From Limnanthes douglasii subsp. nivea (taxonomy: Eukaryota; Streptophyta; Magnoliopsida; Brassicales; Limnanthaceae): 64,000 nt of DNA. The stretch's first letter is position 1. Each line of letters starts with the position of its first letter. The notes beneath the pieces were generated by a model that saw only the letters and a list, made by a program, of their open reading frames with translations, did not search any database and had not been told where the DNA came from. Where the stretch lies: assembly GCA_036936605.1 (NCBI GenBank), contig JAUPFV010000001.1, positions 167,052,643 through 167,116,642 of the forward strand, read 5' to 3'. Made by a program: the position numbers and the translations under genes. Shown here one piece after another: positions 45,160 to 55,222 of this stretch.

Positions 45160-47244
45160 TTTGGGGGGTTGTCTTGTGGTGAAACAGACGAGGGAATTGA
45201 TGATCCGAGGTCAACCCCGAGTTCTGTAGTGGTCAATGAAGAAATAGAGGAATATATTTTTAATAATGGCAGGGTACTTCGAATTGGCACTCTGCTATCT
45301 TTGTCAATGCGAGAAAAGTTGTTAAATTTTTTGTCTGAGAACTTGGATGTGTTTGCCTGGAAATCCGAAGATGTAGTAGGGGTCCCAAGCAACATCATAT
45401 GTCATAGCTTAGCGGTTGATCCAAAGGTCAAACCAATTATCCAAAAAAGAAGGGCTTTTTCATTGGAGAAATCTGAGGCTATAGTTGCCGAAGTGGATCG
45501 GTTATACAGGATGGGGCACATTAGGGAGGCCAATTATCCGAGGTGGACGGCTAATCCGGTGGTAGTAAAAAAGAAGAATGGAAAATGGCGAATGTGTGTG
45601 GACTTCACAGATTTGAATAGAGCCTGTCCAAAAGACACTTTTCCGGTGCCTCGAATAGATCAGTTAGTGGATTCCACTTCGGGAAATAAAATTCTGACTT
45701 TCATGGATGCATTTTCGGGGTATAATCAAATTCGAATGAATCCAGATGATGAAGAAAGCACGACTTTTATTACTGATAGAGGTTTGCATTGCTATAGAGT
45801 AATGCCATTTGGATTGAAAAATGCTGGATCAACATATCAAAGGCTGATGAATAAGGCGTTTGCTTCACAGATTGGGAGAAATATTGAAGTGTACATCGAT
45901 GACATGCTTGTTAAAAGCAAGGGTGATGATGAACATATTGATGATTTAGAAGAAACGTTTTTGAATCTTAGAGCCATTCAATTGAAGTTGAATCCAGAAA
46001 AATGCACATTTGGAGTCCGATCTGGCAAATTTTTGGGGTATATGATTAGTGAGAGAGGAATCGAGGTGGATCCAGAACAGTTGAAGGCCCTGATATCGAT
46101 GTCTTCACCTCGGAATATCAAAGAAGTGCAAATGTTAACAGGCAGGTTAGCAGCTCTGAACAGATTCATTTCTCGTTTTTCAGATAAGTGCTTGCCTTTT
46201 TTCCAGGTGTTGCGTAAACCCAATAATTTCGAGTGGACTTCGGATTGTGAAGAAGCCTTTTTGAAGATAAAAAATATTTTGTCCTCTCCTGAAATATTAT
46301 CAAAGCCTCGGAAAGGTGAGCAGTTATTTTTGTATATAGCAGTGTCAGATTATGCAGTGAGCGCAGTTTTGGTCAGTGAAGACACAAAAATTTCGAAGCC
46401 TGTTTACTATGTCAGCAAAAGTTTGGTTGATGCTGAAAAACGTTATTTGAAGCTCGAAAAATTGGCACTGTGTATAGTAGTGGCAGCAAGAAAGATGCGC
46501 CCTTACTTCCAGGCACATACGATTGTAGTTCGAACTTCATATCCATTAAAGAATGTTTTACAAAAACCAGACATTTCAGGAAGGATGACAAAGTGGTCTG
46601 TGGAATTGGGAGATTTCGATGTGCTATTTTCTCCTCGGACAGCTATCAAAGCTCAAGCTTTAGCAGATTTTTTGGTGGAGTTTCACTCGAGCAGATCCGA
46701 AGAGAAAGATGCAGAAAAGGTGAATGAGAATCCGACGTGGACAATTCGAACTGATGGGGGATCCAGTAGTAAAGGGTCAAGTGCAGGAGTGGAATTGGTG
46801 GCACCAACGGGGGAATTTATGTTTCAAGCCATAAAATTTGGCTTTCATGCTTTAAATAACGAAGCTGAATATGAGGCTGTGCTAGCAGGGTTAAGGTTGG
46901 CGAAGATTTGTGGAGCAATGTTTGTGCGCTTGGAAACAGATTCACAGTTGGTAGTTAACCACGTTAAAGGGGTATCAGAAGCTAAAAAGGAGCGTTTGGT
47001 TTTGTATCTACAAGAACTTCGGGGGATGATGGCGCAGTTTGAAAATGTCGAAGTGGAGCATATTCGAAGAGGAAACAACACTATGGCTGATTCTTTGGCA
47101 ACGATGGCTTACTCAGAAGAATACCCATGGATTGTAACACAACCATCGCCTTCGATCATATCAAATCCTGAGCAATGTGAAGTGGTTGATGAGGTGGTAA
47201 ATAATCCGACGTTGATCTTCTGGAACTCGTTTCCAAAGGTCTGA
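45160..47244 (+). CDS. Reverse transcriptase with two RNase H domains (no integrase)
   Basis: Open from after the TAG at 45,154 to TGA at 47,244, about 690 codons; no ATG is needed if it is made as a gag-pol fusion. RT motifs: WRMCVDFTDLNRACPKDTFP, FMDAFSGYNQI, MPFGLKNAGSTYQRLMN and the active site VYIDDMLVKS. A Ty3-type RNase H remnant (FLYIAVSDYAVSAVLVSED, KPVYYVSKSL) is followed by a complete second RNase H with catalytic residues in TIRTDGGSSS, NNEAEYEAVLAGL, LETDSQLVV and RRGNNTMADSL. Double RNase H is a mark of the Tat lineage. After MAYSEEYPWIVTQ the frame ends where an integrase zinc finger and catalytic core would follow; the last 84 bp overlap the antisense gene. Confidence 0.92.
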   Translation, partial: FGGLSCGETDEGIDDPRSTPSSVVVNEEIEEYIFNNGRVLRIGTLLSLSMREKLLNFLSENLDVFAWKSEDVVGVPSNIICHSLAVDPKVKPIIQKRRAFSLEKSEAIVAEVDRLYRMGHIREANYPRWTANPVVVKKKNGKWRMCVDFTDLNRACPKDTFPVPRIDQLVDSTSGNKILTFMDAFSGYNQIRMNPDDEESTTFITDRGLHCYRVMPFGLKNAGSTYQRLMNKAFASQIGRNIEVYIDDMLVKSKGDDEHIDDLEETFLNLRAIQLKLNPEKCTFGVRSGKFLGYMISERGIEVDPEQLKALISMSSPRNIKEVQMLTGRLAALNRFISRFSDKCLPFFQVLRKPNNFEWTSDCEEAFLKIKNILSSPEILSKPRKGEQLFLYIAVSDYAVSAVLVSEDTKISKPVYYVSKSLVDAEKRYLKLEKLALCIVVAARKMRPYFQAHTIVVRTSYPLKNVLQKPDISGRMTKWSVELGDFDVLFSPRTAIKAQALADFLVEFHSSRSEEKDAEKVNENPTWTIRTDGGSSSKGSSAGVELVAPTGEFMFQAIKFGFHALNNEAEYEAVLAGLRLAKICGAMFVRLETDSQLVVNHVKGVSEAKKERLVLYLQELRGMMAQFENVEVEHIRRGNNTMADSLATMAYSEEYPWIVTQPSPSIISNPEQCEVVDEVVNNPTLIFWNSFPKV

Positions 47245-49908
47245 TAAATCTAGTCTTGGACAAGCAGCATGAACTTCTCGAAGAAGCTGAATGGATGTAT
47301 CAATTTGAGTTTTCTTCATGCCTTCGAGCATCACAGAACTAACCTTAGTTTCAGCCTGTTTGACTGCAGCCTTCTTTTCTTCTTCGAATCCTGTTCGAAG
47401 TGTAGTAATCTCACTTTGGCTTTTTTCCAGCTTATCTTTTGTTTCTTTAATAAGTGCAGTAGCATCGGAGATGGCAGTAGAATGTTCAGCTTTCAGACTT
47501 TCAAGAGCTTCCAGATGAGTAGTTTTAAGCGCTTCGACTTCCTCCTTGTGTTTTTTAAGAAGCTGTTCTTTTTCAGCTTCGAATTTTTGGAGTGCTTCAT
47601 TTTTCGAAGTCTTTTCAGACTCTGTTTCTTTTCTGCTTCTAACTAACTCTTGGGCAAGACGCTCCAATTGGCTTTGAGATTTGCTCACCTCTTCGTATAA
47701 TTTTGTTACTGCAGTAATTAGATTTGGGAAAGGTTGAAGAATCGAAATTACCTCATCGGATTTCTCTGAGTGAGGAAAGACTAATGGCTGATGAATAGGA
47801 GCAAAAGGGTTAGATGTAGAAGTTGTAGCAGCCTCGGTAGAAATTGGTGGAATAACGTTGGCAGGTTGAGAGCCAGAAAGTACGAAATCTCCACTTGAGC
47901 TGAAGTCATCAAAGTTTAGATAGTCATCTATTTGTTTATCTCCAAGGGTTATACCTCCTTCAGGATTTTCCTCGACAAAAGTTTTACCTCGTGCCTCGGA
48001 AGCTAGCACAGCCTCTAATATATCAGCCTCATTCTTCTCATTGGGCTTGTTAGACTTACTATCCTTCTTTTTTGGAGAAGTGTCTTTTTTCTTTGTCCTT
48101 TTCAGGATAGGCTGGTCTTCTTCGGATATGGTGGGAAGCGAAGGAGCAGACGTTTTTCTCTTCCCTACTGTCTTCGAAGTAGTAGGAGGTTTAGTTTTGC
48201 TGGTGCTGGGTTTCTTCTTTCCTTTTTTCTTTAAAGGAAGATGGTTGTCACTTCGATTCCGAAGTGGGAGATAGCACTTCCCATCTGGTGCAAGTATCCT
48301 TTGCACTGCTAGAAGAGGATCTGGTGGCGTCATCGGATCTTCAGGGAAGTCAGCCCCCAATGATATTCGCCAAAGATGGCTATTAACAAAGTTAATAGGA
48401 TCAAATGCTGAATGGAAGCCATTTCCCCAAGCCTTTTCAGCCCACTCAGCCATTTTCTGGAAGATAAGTTTGGCCTCTTTTCGACGACTTTTAAATCGCC
48501 TCGGAATTTCTGAAGAGAGACAAATAGTTAGCCAGATAAATTGATTCAAAAGCAACCACATAAATAAAGAAAAACATCACTTACTACTGTCTCTCCAGGT
48601 GAGGGTAAGTTTAGAAGGGTTGGCATCGGAAATATCTTTGCCATTTTCCCAGGCACCTGACAGGAAGACGAACCTTTGTTTCCAGATCTTATCAGCTTCG
48701 AGGAGGTCGTCAATGATTTTTAAATTGTCTTCAAGGGTTAGGTAATAAAATGGCAGAACTGGGCCATTTGAAATTTTGGTTACTGAAATGAAGTCCTCAA
48801 TTTCGAGGGGGATGCCTCCAAGTCTTGATACCATGATTGCTGAAAATAAAGTGAAGAGCAAGTTCGGAGTAACCTGGGTTGGGCACAGTTGGTGGATTTC
48901 GAAGAACTTTACTATCATCGGATCAAGGGGAAACCGAAGTCCCCAGTTGAAGAGCTCAGGGTACACTACTAGCTCATCTTTTTGACAGCTTAAGGGTGTC
49001 TCTCCTTCAACTGGTAATCGAAGAGTCATGTTGTCAGTTAACCCCCATAGTTTTCTGAGTTGCTCCTTCTCTGATTCGAGGTGGTAACTGTAAGATACAT
49101 TTTTCAAAGCAAGAATGTACCAGGCAGAAAGAGGCTTGAGATTTTCTTGAACTAAGGAGGCAACCTTATCAGGAAGAGTAATAAGAGCTTTTTTCCCTCG
49201 AGGTTTCTTTGGAGGAGTTACGCCTTCAGCCTCGGATTCCTCCTCGGCATCAGATTCAGTAGCTTCTGAATCATCCTTTTTGTGACCTTCCTCGGAGTGA
49301 CTTCGAGTTTGTGTTTCTTGTTGAGTCATAGGAATTGGCTGACTACACTCTGGTGTAGTATCATCCACTTCTTGTGGGGGAGGAGGAGAGTGTTGAGGAG
49401 TGGAAGAGGTTTTTGTTTCTTCACCCATTACTAAGAAAGATGATTTTTTGGAACGTTTAGCTCTAATAGCCTCGAATTGAGGAGGAAGTGTTTTGGTTTG
49501 AGGGTTTTTTGTCTCTTCGAATTGAAGGACAGGTGATTTGAGTTGTGATTTGTTATAAGTGGGTGGTTTGTCTAAAGTAACTACTTTAGGTTTCCGATGA
49601 GGTCTTAGTAGTGAAGGTTTGGCTGGATTTTGGAGAGAAGAGGTCGTTGAGCTACTTTCTGGGTTAGAAGCTAGAGGTGAAGACGAAGTGGCAAGGTTTG
49701 GATTAAAGTTGCCATATTTAAAAGTGGTGCAGGAAGAGTGAGGACCGTTATAGATCAACCCAGCAGCTTTGTATTCTTTGGCTCTTCGAGAAATACAAAG
49801 ATAATCGTAGGCCCCAAATACTTGGTTACTGGAACCAGGAAAAAGATTTTTCTTTGATCTTACTGGTCTTCTGGGTTTAAATCTATTGTATCTAGGGTAT
49901 CTTCTCAT
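47161..49908 (-). CDS. Antisense two-exon gene: PF04195-like, coiled-coil protein
   Basis: Minus strand: exon 1 49,908-48,585, exon 2 48,509-47,161; spliced product 890 aa. It begins at the first ATG downstream of a TATA box (50,121-50,112). The N-terminus is basic (MRRYPRYNRFKPRRPVRSKK), followed by a Ser/Pro/Thr/Glu-rich linker. A globular region then contains ELFNWGLRFPLDPMIVKFFE, LCPTQVTPNLLFTLFSAIMV and PFYYLTLEDNLK, resembling 'putative gypsy type transposon' PF04195. After the exon junction (RDSKIPRRFKSRR) come a Lys/Ser/Thr-rich acidic/basic stretch and a long coiled coil in the last ~180 residues (LERLAQELVRSRKETE, KDKLEKSQSEITTL). Function is unknown; extra ORFs, often antisense, are reported in Tat-lineage elements. 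Replacing integrase is the odd part. Confidence 0.8.
48510..48584 (-). other. Intron of the antisense gene
   Basis: 75 nt on the minus strand, starting GTAAGTGATG and ending TTTGTCTCTCTTCAG, T-rich inside. It interrupts between codon positions 1 and 2 and joins the two long frames exactly in phase (GAC AGT A|AA ATT CCG). Unspliced, exon 1 stops three codons after the donor. The intron can only be removed from a minus-strand transcript, so it survives in the plus-strand genomic RNA copied during retrotransposition. Confidence 0.85.
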
Positions 49909-49949
49909 ACAATGGTTTTTGGTATGAGAGGTTGCTTGGTAAGACAAGA

Positions 49950-50050
49950 GAAGATGAACAGGTTGAAGATGAACAAGAGAAGATGAACAGGTTGAAGATG
50001 AACAGGTTGAAGATGAACAGGTTGAAGATGAGTAGGTTGAAGATGAAGAA
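49950..50050. repeat. 15-bp tandem repeat in the antisense leader
   Basis: Six to seven units of GAAGATGAACAGGTT (minus strand: AACCTGTTCATCTTC), with one variant GAACAAGAGAAGAT. The array lies between the TATA box and the start codon, so it would be a pyrimidine-rich 5' untranslated leader. It contains no ATG on the minus strand. Confidence 0.85.
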
Positions 50051-50111
50051 CAATCTGGAGATGTTTCAAAGGTGGATTCTCTAAAAAGCTTTTAATTGAA
50101 TGAATAGCTGA

Positions 50112-50121
50112 GTATTTATAG
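50112..50121 (-). promoter_or_regulatory. TATA box of the antisense gene
   Basis: Minus strand CTATAAATAC, a near-perfect plant TATA box. Transcription would start near 50,085, giving a leader of about 180 nt in which the first ATG is the CDS start at 49,908. The placement supports a dedicated promoter inside the element, separate from the LTR. Confidence 0.65.
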
Positions 50122-50508
50122 GGTAAAGAGTAACGTCGAGAATGTGAAAGTGTGGAACAAGTGATCTGTTGTTATTGGGTGGAATATGAAACGAAAAGGA
50201 AGCTAGTGATGTCATGGGTCTATTACTAGGAGTCTAATCAATCCATCAAGTAGGGTTCAGAGATTTCGAAGTGTTATTAAACTATGTGTGAAGTGATAAT
50301 GTTTGGAAACCAAAGGCAAAGCAGTTCCACAAGAAGTCAAATTCGACGAGAAGTTAAATTCGAGGCAGTTGAGAATTCGTTTGCACCTACTCATGAATTC
50401 GAAGAGAGTCCTAATTTATTGAATTCAATCATAATAAAGATGTAAAATAACGCTGATCCGAGGAAGAATTCGAAGAGCTAATAGTTCCCATACATTAATG
50501 TATAAGAA

Positions 50509-50521
50509 CTAGGGGGGCTAC
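50509..50521 (+). promoter_or_regulatory. Polypurine tract of the Tat element
   Basis: CTAGGGGGGCTAC directly before the TG of the 3' LTR (50,522); the G-rich core is the expected primer for plus-strand DNA synthesis. Confidence 0.75.
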
Positions 50522-50784
50522 TGATAAGGAAAGGTATTCTTTAGGGACTAAAATGACAAATTCTGTAATTATAGGATTAAATTAAGCTTTAGGAGAAACC
50601 TAGGGGTTAAATTGTAAATATGACAATATGTAACCGTTTCTCTAACTAACTCACCTTGCCTATTTAAAGAGGCTGAAGGAGTTATTTTGACCTATGAAAT
50701 ATTCAGATGTACTTTTCACTACCAAAAACTTCCACTGTAAACTCTTTGTTTTGAATTCACTCCCTACAACTTTAATTCACACCA
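50522..50784 (+). repeat. 3' LTR of the Tat element
   Basis: 263 bp, one substitution from the 5' LTR, ending CACACCA followed by the ATAAG target duplication (50,785-50,789). Confidence 0.95.
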
Positions 50785-51420
50785 ATAAGACCATCTAATA
50801 AGGCTCGTCATTAAGCTAAGGTGGTTGATTGTTTGCCATAGACTCTTCCAAAATCCAAAATTGTATCTCAATTGTTATATATTAAAATCCCATAAATGTT
50901 TGATTTATTATTAGATAAGCTTGATCCATATTTATTAAGTTTAACTCTATTATCATTGGGAAGATGTCATTTAACTATTGAGAGATTTTTTAGCTTATTT
51001 GGGTGTAGGTAACAACAAATTTATGGAGCAATTTTTATGTTTCTTTTCTAGTGAGCATCTTTGAACAGGTTAGTAGTATCCATTTTTAAATAAGAGATAG
51101 TTGGTTTAATTAATTACTGCTTGAGGTGTAGTGAGGAAGCCTTCATGTTTAATTATGTTTCTGGGTCTCCAAATAGACCATCAAATAATATGTGGTAAGA
51201 TGGTTCTAATGTGAATATCTTTATGGGTTGACCGATACCATGTTTTTATTATATGTATCAGAGACATGTGTTCATATATATATATATACACAAAAAATCC
51301 ATAAAAATGTTTCTATAGATGCTATGTTGATTTGCAAACAATAAAAATATGTTTGATTTTTTTTAACAAAGCTGACATTTAAAGCCTAGTGATATATGTC
51401 TATTTTGTAATATGGAATCC
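50785..51420 (-). pseudogene. LINE RNase H remnant, part right of the Tat insertion
   Basis: On the minus strand the segment nearest the element reads LDFGRVYGKQSTTLA, two stops, RALLDGLI. This aligns with GRLYGKQSPQSAENRALLDG of the LINE at 17.8 kb, preceded by RVKLNKYGSSLSNNKS against RLKMNIDGSCSYEEES. It is a decayed LINE interrupted by the Tat element; its remaining part is at 42,000-42,323. Further right, to about 51.4 kb, probable upstream LINE sequence is too decayed to delimit. Confidence 0.65.
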
Positions 51421-52410
51421 ATGGGTAGCCAACCTTTTAGGAGCCTCCAAATTCGAAAGGAGCGTTTTTAGGCGTTATGTTGTTCCGAAGCCTTTTAAAC
51501 AGTTTAGACTAGTCTGATTTTTCTCTGATTTTTGTCCATGTTGCCTTGGTATTATAATCACCATTGTAAGAAAATATTTATTTGATTTTATGTTCAGGTC
51601 ATGGTTGAATTTTGATATTCGATATCTTAGTAATATCTGAAAGTAGCACATAATGTCTTAGTTTAGCAATGTCCCAATCCCCATTGTTCTAAAACTGAGC
51701 AATAAGTTCTTCAAATGATGGATGAGATGAGTTGAATGATATAAAGAGAAGCTTATCACATGATGTTTCCATCCAAAAATCTATATCACCTCTGATGAGG
51801 CATTAAATAAAGAAAGAGTCAAAATAATTATTTTATCATTGGAAAAATAATAACTAGATATTGTATAATGGAGGTATGATGTAAAATGTAAAGTTAAGGG
51901 ACTAGATGTATAATTTGTAAGAAATATGTTTGTAAAAAATAATAAATGGGGTTGATATCCACGTAACAAACGACAGTATGTTACTTGTAACCAAACCACA
52001 TATAAATAAGTGTACTATTCTTGAAAAAAATGAACAAGACTTGAAACTTTTGACATTTGGAAACTTTCTCTCTCTAAGACTCTCCAATAACTTTTTCTCT
52101 CTAAAAGCTCTTTTAATCAAAGTATAGATTTTCTTAGACCTCTCTTTCACTCACGAAAATATTCAAACTTATCAACATTTACCACTGTCCAAAAAGTATT
52201 TTGTTCAATTATATCTCTCATACATATTAGCATTTTCCAAATTTTAGAGTTGGTCATGAAAGATTGAACTAGTAAGGGGTGATCATTAGAATAATATGGA
52301 GATGGTGTAAATCTGGCCTATAATGATGTATTATCTCTGAACTTAAACTAGTTTAACAATACTTCTTATGCTAATACCCCTCCAAGATAAGGCTTATCTC
52401 AACGAATCTA
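51421..52410. other. No recognisable gene
   Basis: AT-rich. Overlapping minus-strand frames at 51,781-52,150 have no motif. A CTCTCTCTAA/CTCTCTAAAAG pair lies near 52,068-52,110. Confidence 0.35.
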
Positions 52411-53190
52411 TATTGATAAAGTGCTACGAAGATTCAACATGTTTGATGCTAAGGCACTTAGCATTCTGTTTGCTACTTATTTGAAGTTGTTTGTAGCAAG
52501 ATCAGTAAGTATGATGTTGAGTCAAATGAAGTGTTTAGTATCATGTATGCTATGGTATGAACATGTCAAGATATTTCACACGCGGTAAGTGTAGTCAGCA
52601 AGTACATTGGATACATTAGAAAAGAACACCCATAAGAGGTGAAATTGATACTTCGGTATCTTAAGAGTACTACAAATATTGGCTTGATTTTCAAATATAT
52701 CGATATTGGTGCATCACTGAAGGATATTACAGGATCAGTTGTTAGATTTTTATTTTTATTTTATAAGGGATATGGAAAAAAGTAGATCTTTGATCGATTA
52801 TGTATTTATTCTAGCTGGGAATGCGATCATTCGAAAAGCACAGTTGCAAGTCATTGTAGATTTTTCGACAATAGAAGCAAAGTACATGGTCGTAACAAAA
52901 ATATTTAATGAGTAAATATGTTTGCAAGATTGGGTGGCATATTTGGGCTTGGGTATGACTACTACAAAAGTAATTTTTAACAATCAAAGCGACATACACC
53001 TTACATTGAACCAGATGCACCACGAGCGTACAAAGTTTATAGATTTAAGTTATCATTTTATGATATAATATCAAAAGGAATTATTAATGTGAAGAAAGTG
53101 TCTACACACGCTAATCTAGCAGATCAATGACTAAGGCAGTATATGGAAGTTTAGAGAGTGGCTAAACTGGATTATTTTTTTCAGCATCAA
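52410..53190 (+). pseudogene. Copia RNase H / pol C-terminus remnant
   Basis: Plus strand, several frames: LRRFNMFDAKALSILFATYL (the FxM...K segment after copia RT), SLIDYVFILAGNAI, DFSTIEAKYMVVTKIF (RNase H Glu; STTEAEY in intact copies), and NQMHHERTKFIDLSYHF (the Asp/His region; HxRTKHIDVRYHF in intact copies). The order and spacing fit the last ~250 residues of a copia polyprotein. Stops and frameshifts make it dead. Upstream RT and LTRs were not identified. Confidence 0.8.
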
Positions 53191-54580
53191 GTAAATTCCT
53201 TAGGGGCATTTGGTAAGTCATATGAAGATAATTTTCTTTGTTCATAGGAATAAATGATATTAGTCTCAAGTGGGAAATTTGTTTAGAATTAGTCGAATAA
53301 TGTACCTTGTGATTCTTGTGTTCAGTAGTGCATTCTTATATCATTGACAGTGTATGCTATCTCCACTATTAGATTCTTATATCATTCATAGTTGTTAATA
53401 ATAAAGTCTATATGAGCTCATTAGGCCAATTATCTAGTAATTTCTAGTTATTACTTATAAATAGATTATTAGGCCTACACAAAAGGATTAAGTAAAATTT
53501 GTATTCGTTTTCTATTATAGTGAAACATTTTTCTCTGGCGGGGCATGTGGATGTGGAAATTTACCGAACCACGTTAAAATCATGTGTTATTTTATTGTAT
53601 GTTCTTAATTTTTTTAAGCCATTTGTGAAAAATTTCATATTATTTTAGAACAAAAAACAAAGACAATCATCTAAGTAAAACTAATAAGAATATTATACAC
53701 ATTATAATGTAATAAAAAGTAAAAGTAAACTTTTTTTAAGATTTGGAATGTCTAATCATGTCTAAATTTAGAGTATTTAGACATGTTGTTATAAATGTAA
53801 TTAGTTAAAGTAATTTTTATTTAGAATATTGAAATTGTGATAATAAATATATATTATAAAGTCTCGTGGAAGTATATAAAGTATGGATACTAGTTGAGTC
53901 AATTTATATCTTGATAAAGGAACCATGAGTCTAACGCTTCATTATTGGGTTCTAATAGCCCAATAAAGGTTATGGTTTCATACAACAGCTAGTACATTAG
54001 ACTATAAAAGATTATGGATCCTAAAAATGTATTAGGTTAAGATGAAAGAGATAAAAAAATAATTGAGAGTAATATTTGAAGGACCGTAAGATAATTTAGT
54101 TGAATTATATTCACTAAATATAAATAAGGTCCAATAAACATTAAATCATATATCACTAAAATTCATGTTATTTTATGTACCTTTTGATGGGGTCGGATTT
54201 CTTTGAGTGAAATAGTCAACAATGGCCGGATTTCTTCGAGGGTACAATTTAGAGCCAAAATAAATATCATACTAACTCAGCATATTTACCTTTTGGTTCA
54301 GCTGTGTGTCAGTTGTATCTTTACTCGTGAAATATGTATAATTAATAGTTAATGGGATTTGGTGCTTATGGTTTTTTACCCATATTTAGGACTCGATCCA
54401 GTTGGCTCTTGGACCCAAAATTAGACTATAAAAACTTAAAATAACAACATGTAAGAGGTTTGAGACTGTATCTCAATAAATATTAAGTAAAGCACCTTAA
54501 TTATCCATTTACCTCACACCTCATATTAAAAACAATACCTAAAATTACTTAAATACGCTCCAAACTTGTTTCATCCATAT
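53191..54580. other. No gene recognised; may include the old Tat element's 5' LTR
   Basis: AT-rich. The last part, up to the TTGGCGACC primer-like site at 54,585, is expected to hold an LTR, and short direct repeats (GGATTTCTTYGAG at about 54,197 and 54,229) occur there, but no matching 3' LTR was found to confirm it. Confidence 0.35.
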
Positions 54581-55222
54581 CAGATTGGCGACCAAAATGG
54601 GAGCTTCTGAGTAAGGTACCAGATAAACACCATCCAAAACCTAGCATACAAAGTGTTATCTTCGGAGTTCTTTAAAACCATGGATCATGATATCCGGATT
54701 CATACATCTCTTGAGAATGAGGAGGTTATAGTTGAACATGAGCATATGCACACGTCTCATGAGAATAATGATATTGAAAAGAGACTTTCCATGCAAGAGA
54801 ATCGTGATCAAATATGAGAAAAAATTGAAGCATTAACAAGAATCTAAAAAGGAATATCGAGTTAAGCATTGCTCAAGCTCTTTAGAGTCTTTTGAGGGCT
54901 CAACAACAGAGTCAGGATCAGGCGTTTTTTCTTCTTCTTCAAGTGGTGATCATTGTTGTAAGAAGAAGAAAGGAAAGCTAGCTAAAAAATATTCGGGAGA
55001 AAAAAATCATACGTCAAATAAACAGGATTATTCATGGAAGAAAAGAGGTCGAAAAGGTAAAGGGAAAAAGAAAGAGTATCAGGGAAAAATGAAGGGGCAG
55101 CTAACCATAACATAGATCACTTGATGAGTGATCAATTCACCATGCAATCCGAGCCTGATATTTTTGTGACTTCTAATGAGGACCACATGTTTAGTCAAGG
55201 AAACAATTAAAGGAAGCCACCT

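Larger units (their letters stand above)
42324..50784 (+). mobile_element. Young Tat-type Ty3/gypsy LTR element carrying an antisense gene and no integrase
   Basis: Complete structure: 263-bp LTRs with TG...CA ends, flanking ATAAG target duplications (42,319-42,323; 50,785-50,789), a primer-site candidate (TTGGCGCTAGAAAGAGGG, 42,589-42,606) and a purine-rich AGGGGGG tract before the 3' LTR. Coding order on plus is gag, protease, reverse transcriptase, RNase H and a second RNase H; the double RNase H and YIDDM-type RT match the Tat lineage (Tat/Ogre). Integrase is absent: from 47,161 to 49,908 the DNA is occupied by a two-exon minus-strand gene. The LTRs differ at one base, so insertion was recent, and integration needed an integrase in trans. 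It is inserted in the RNase H of a LINE. Confidence 0.92.

Noticed and set aside
47269..48274. Plus-strand frames of 125, 66 and 77 codons behind the RT stop
   Set aside because: Considered as a remaining integrase, but they show no zinc finger or catalytic motif and are the complement of the antisense gene.
49908..49947. Longer N-terminus of the antisense protein starting at 49,947
   Set aside because: That codon is TTG; the first ATG on the transcript is at 49,908.
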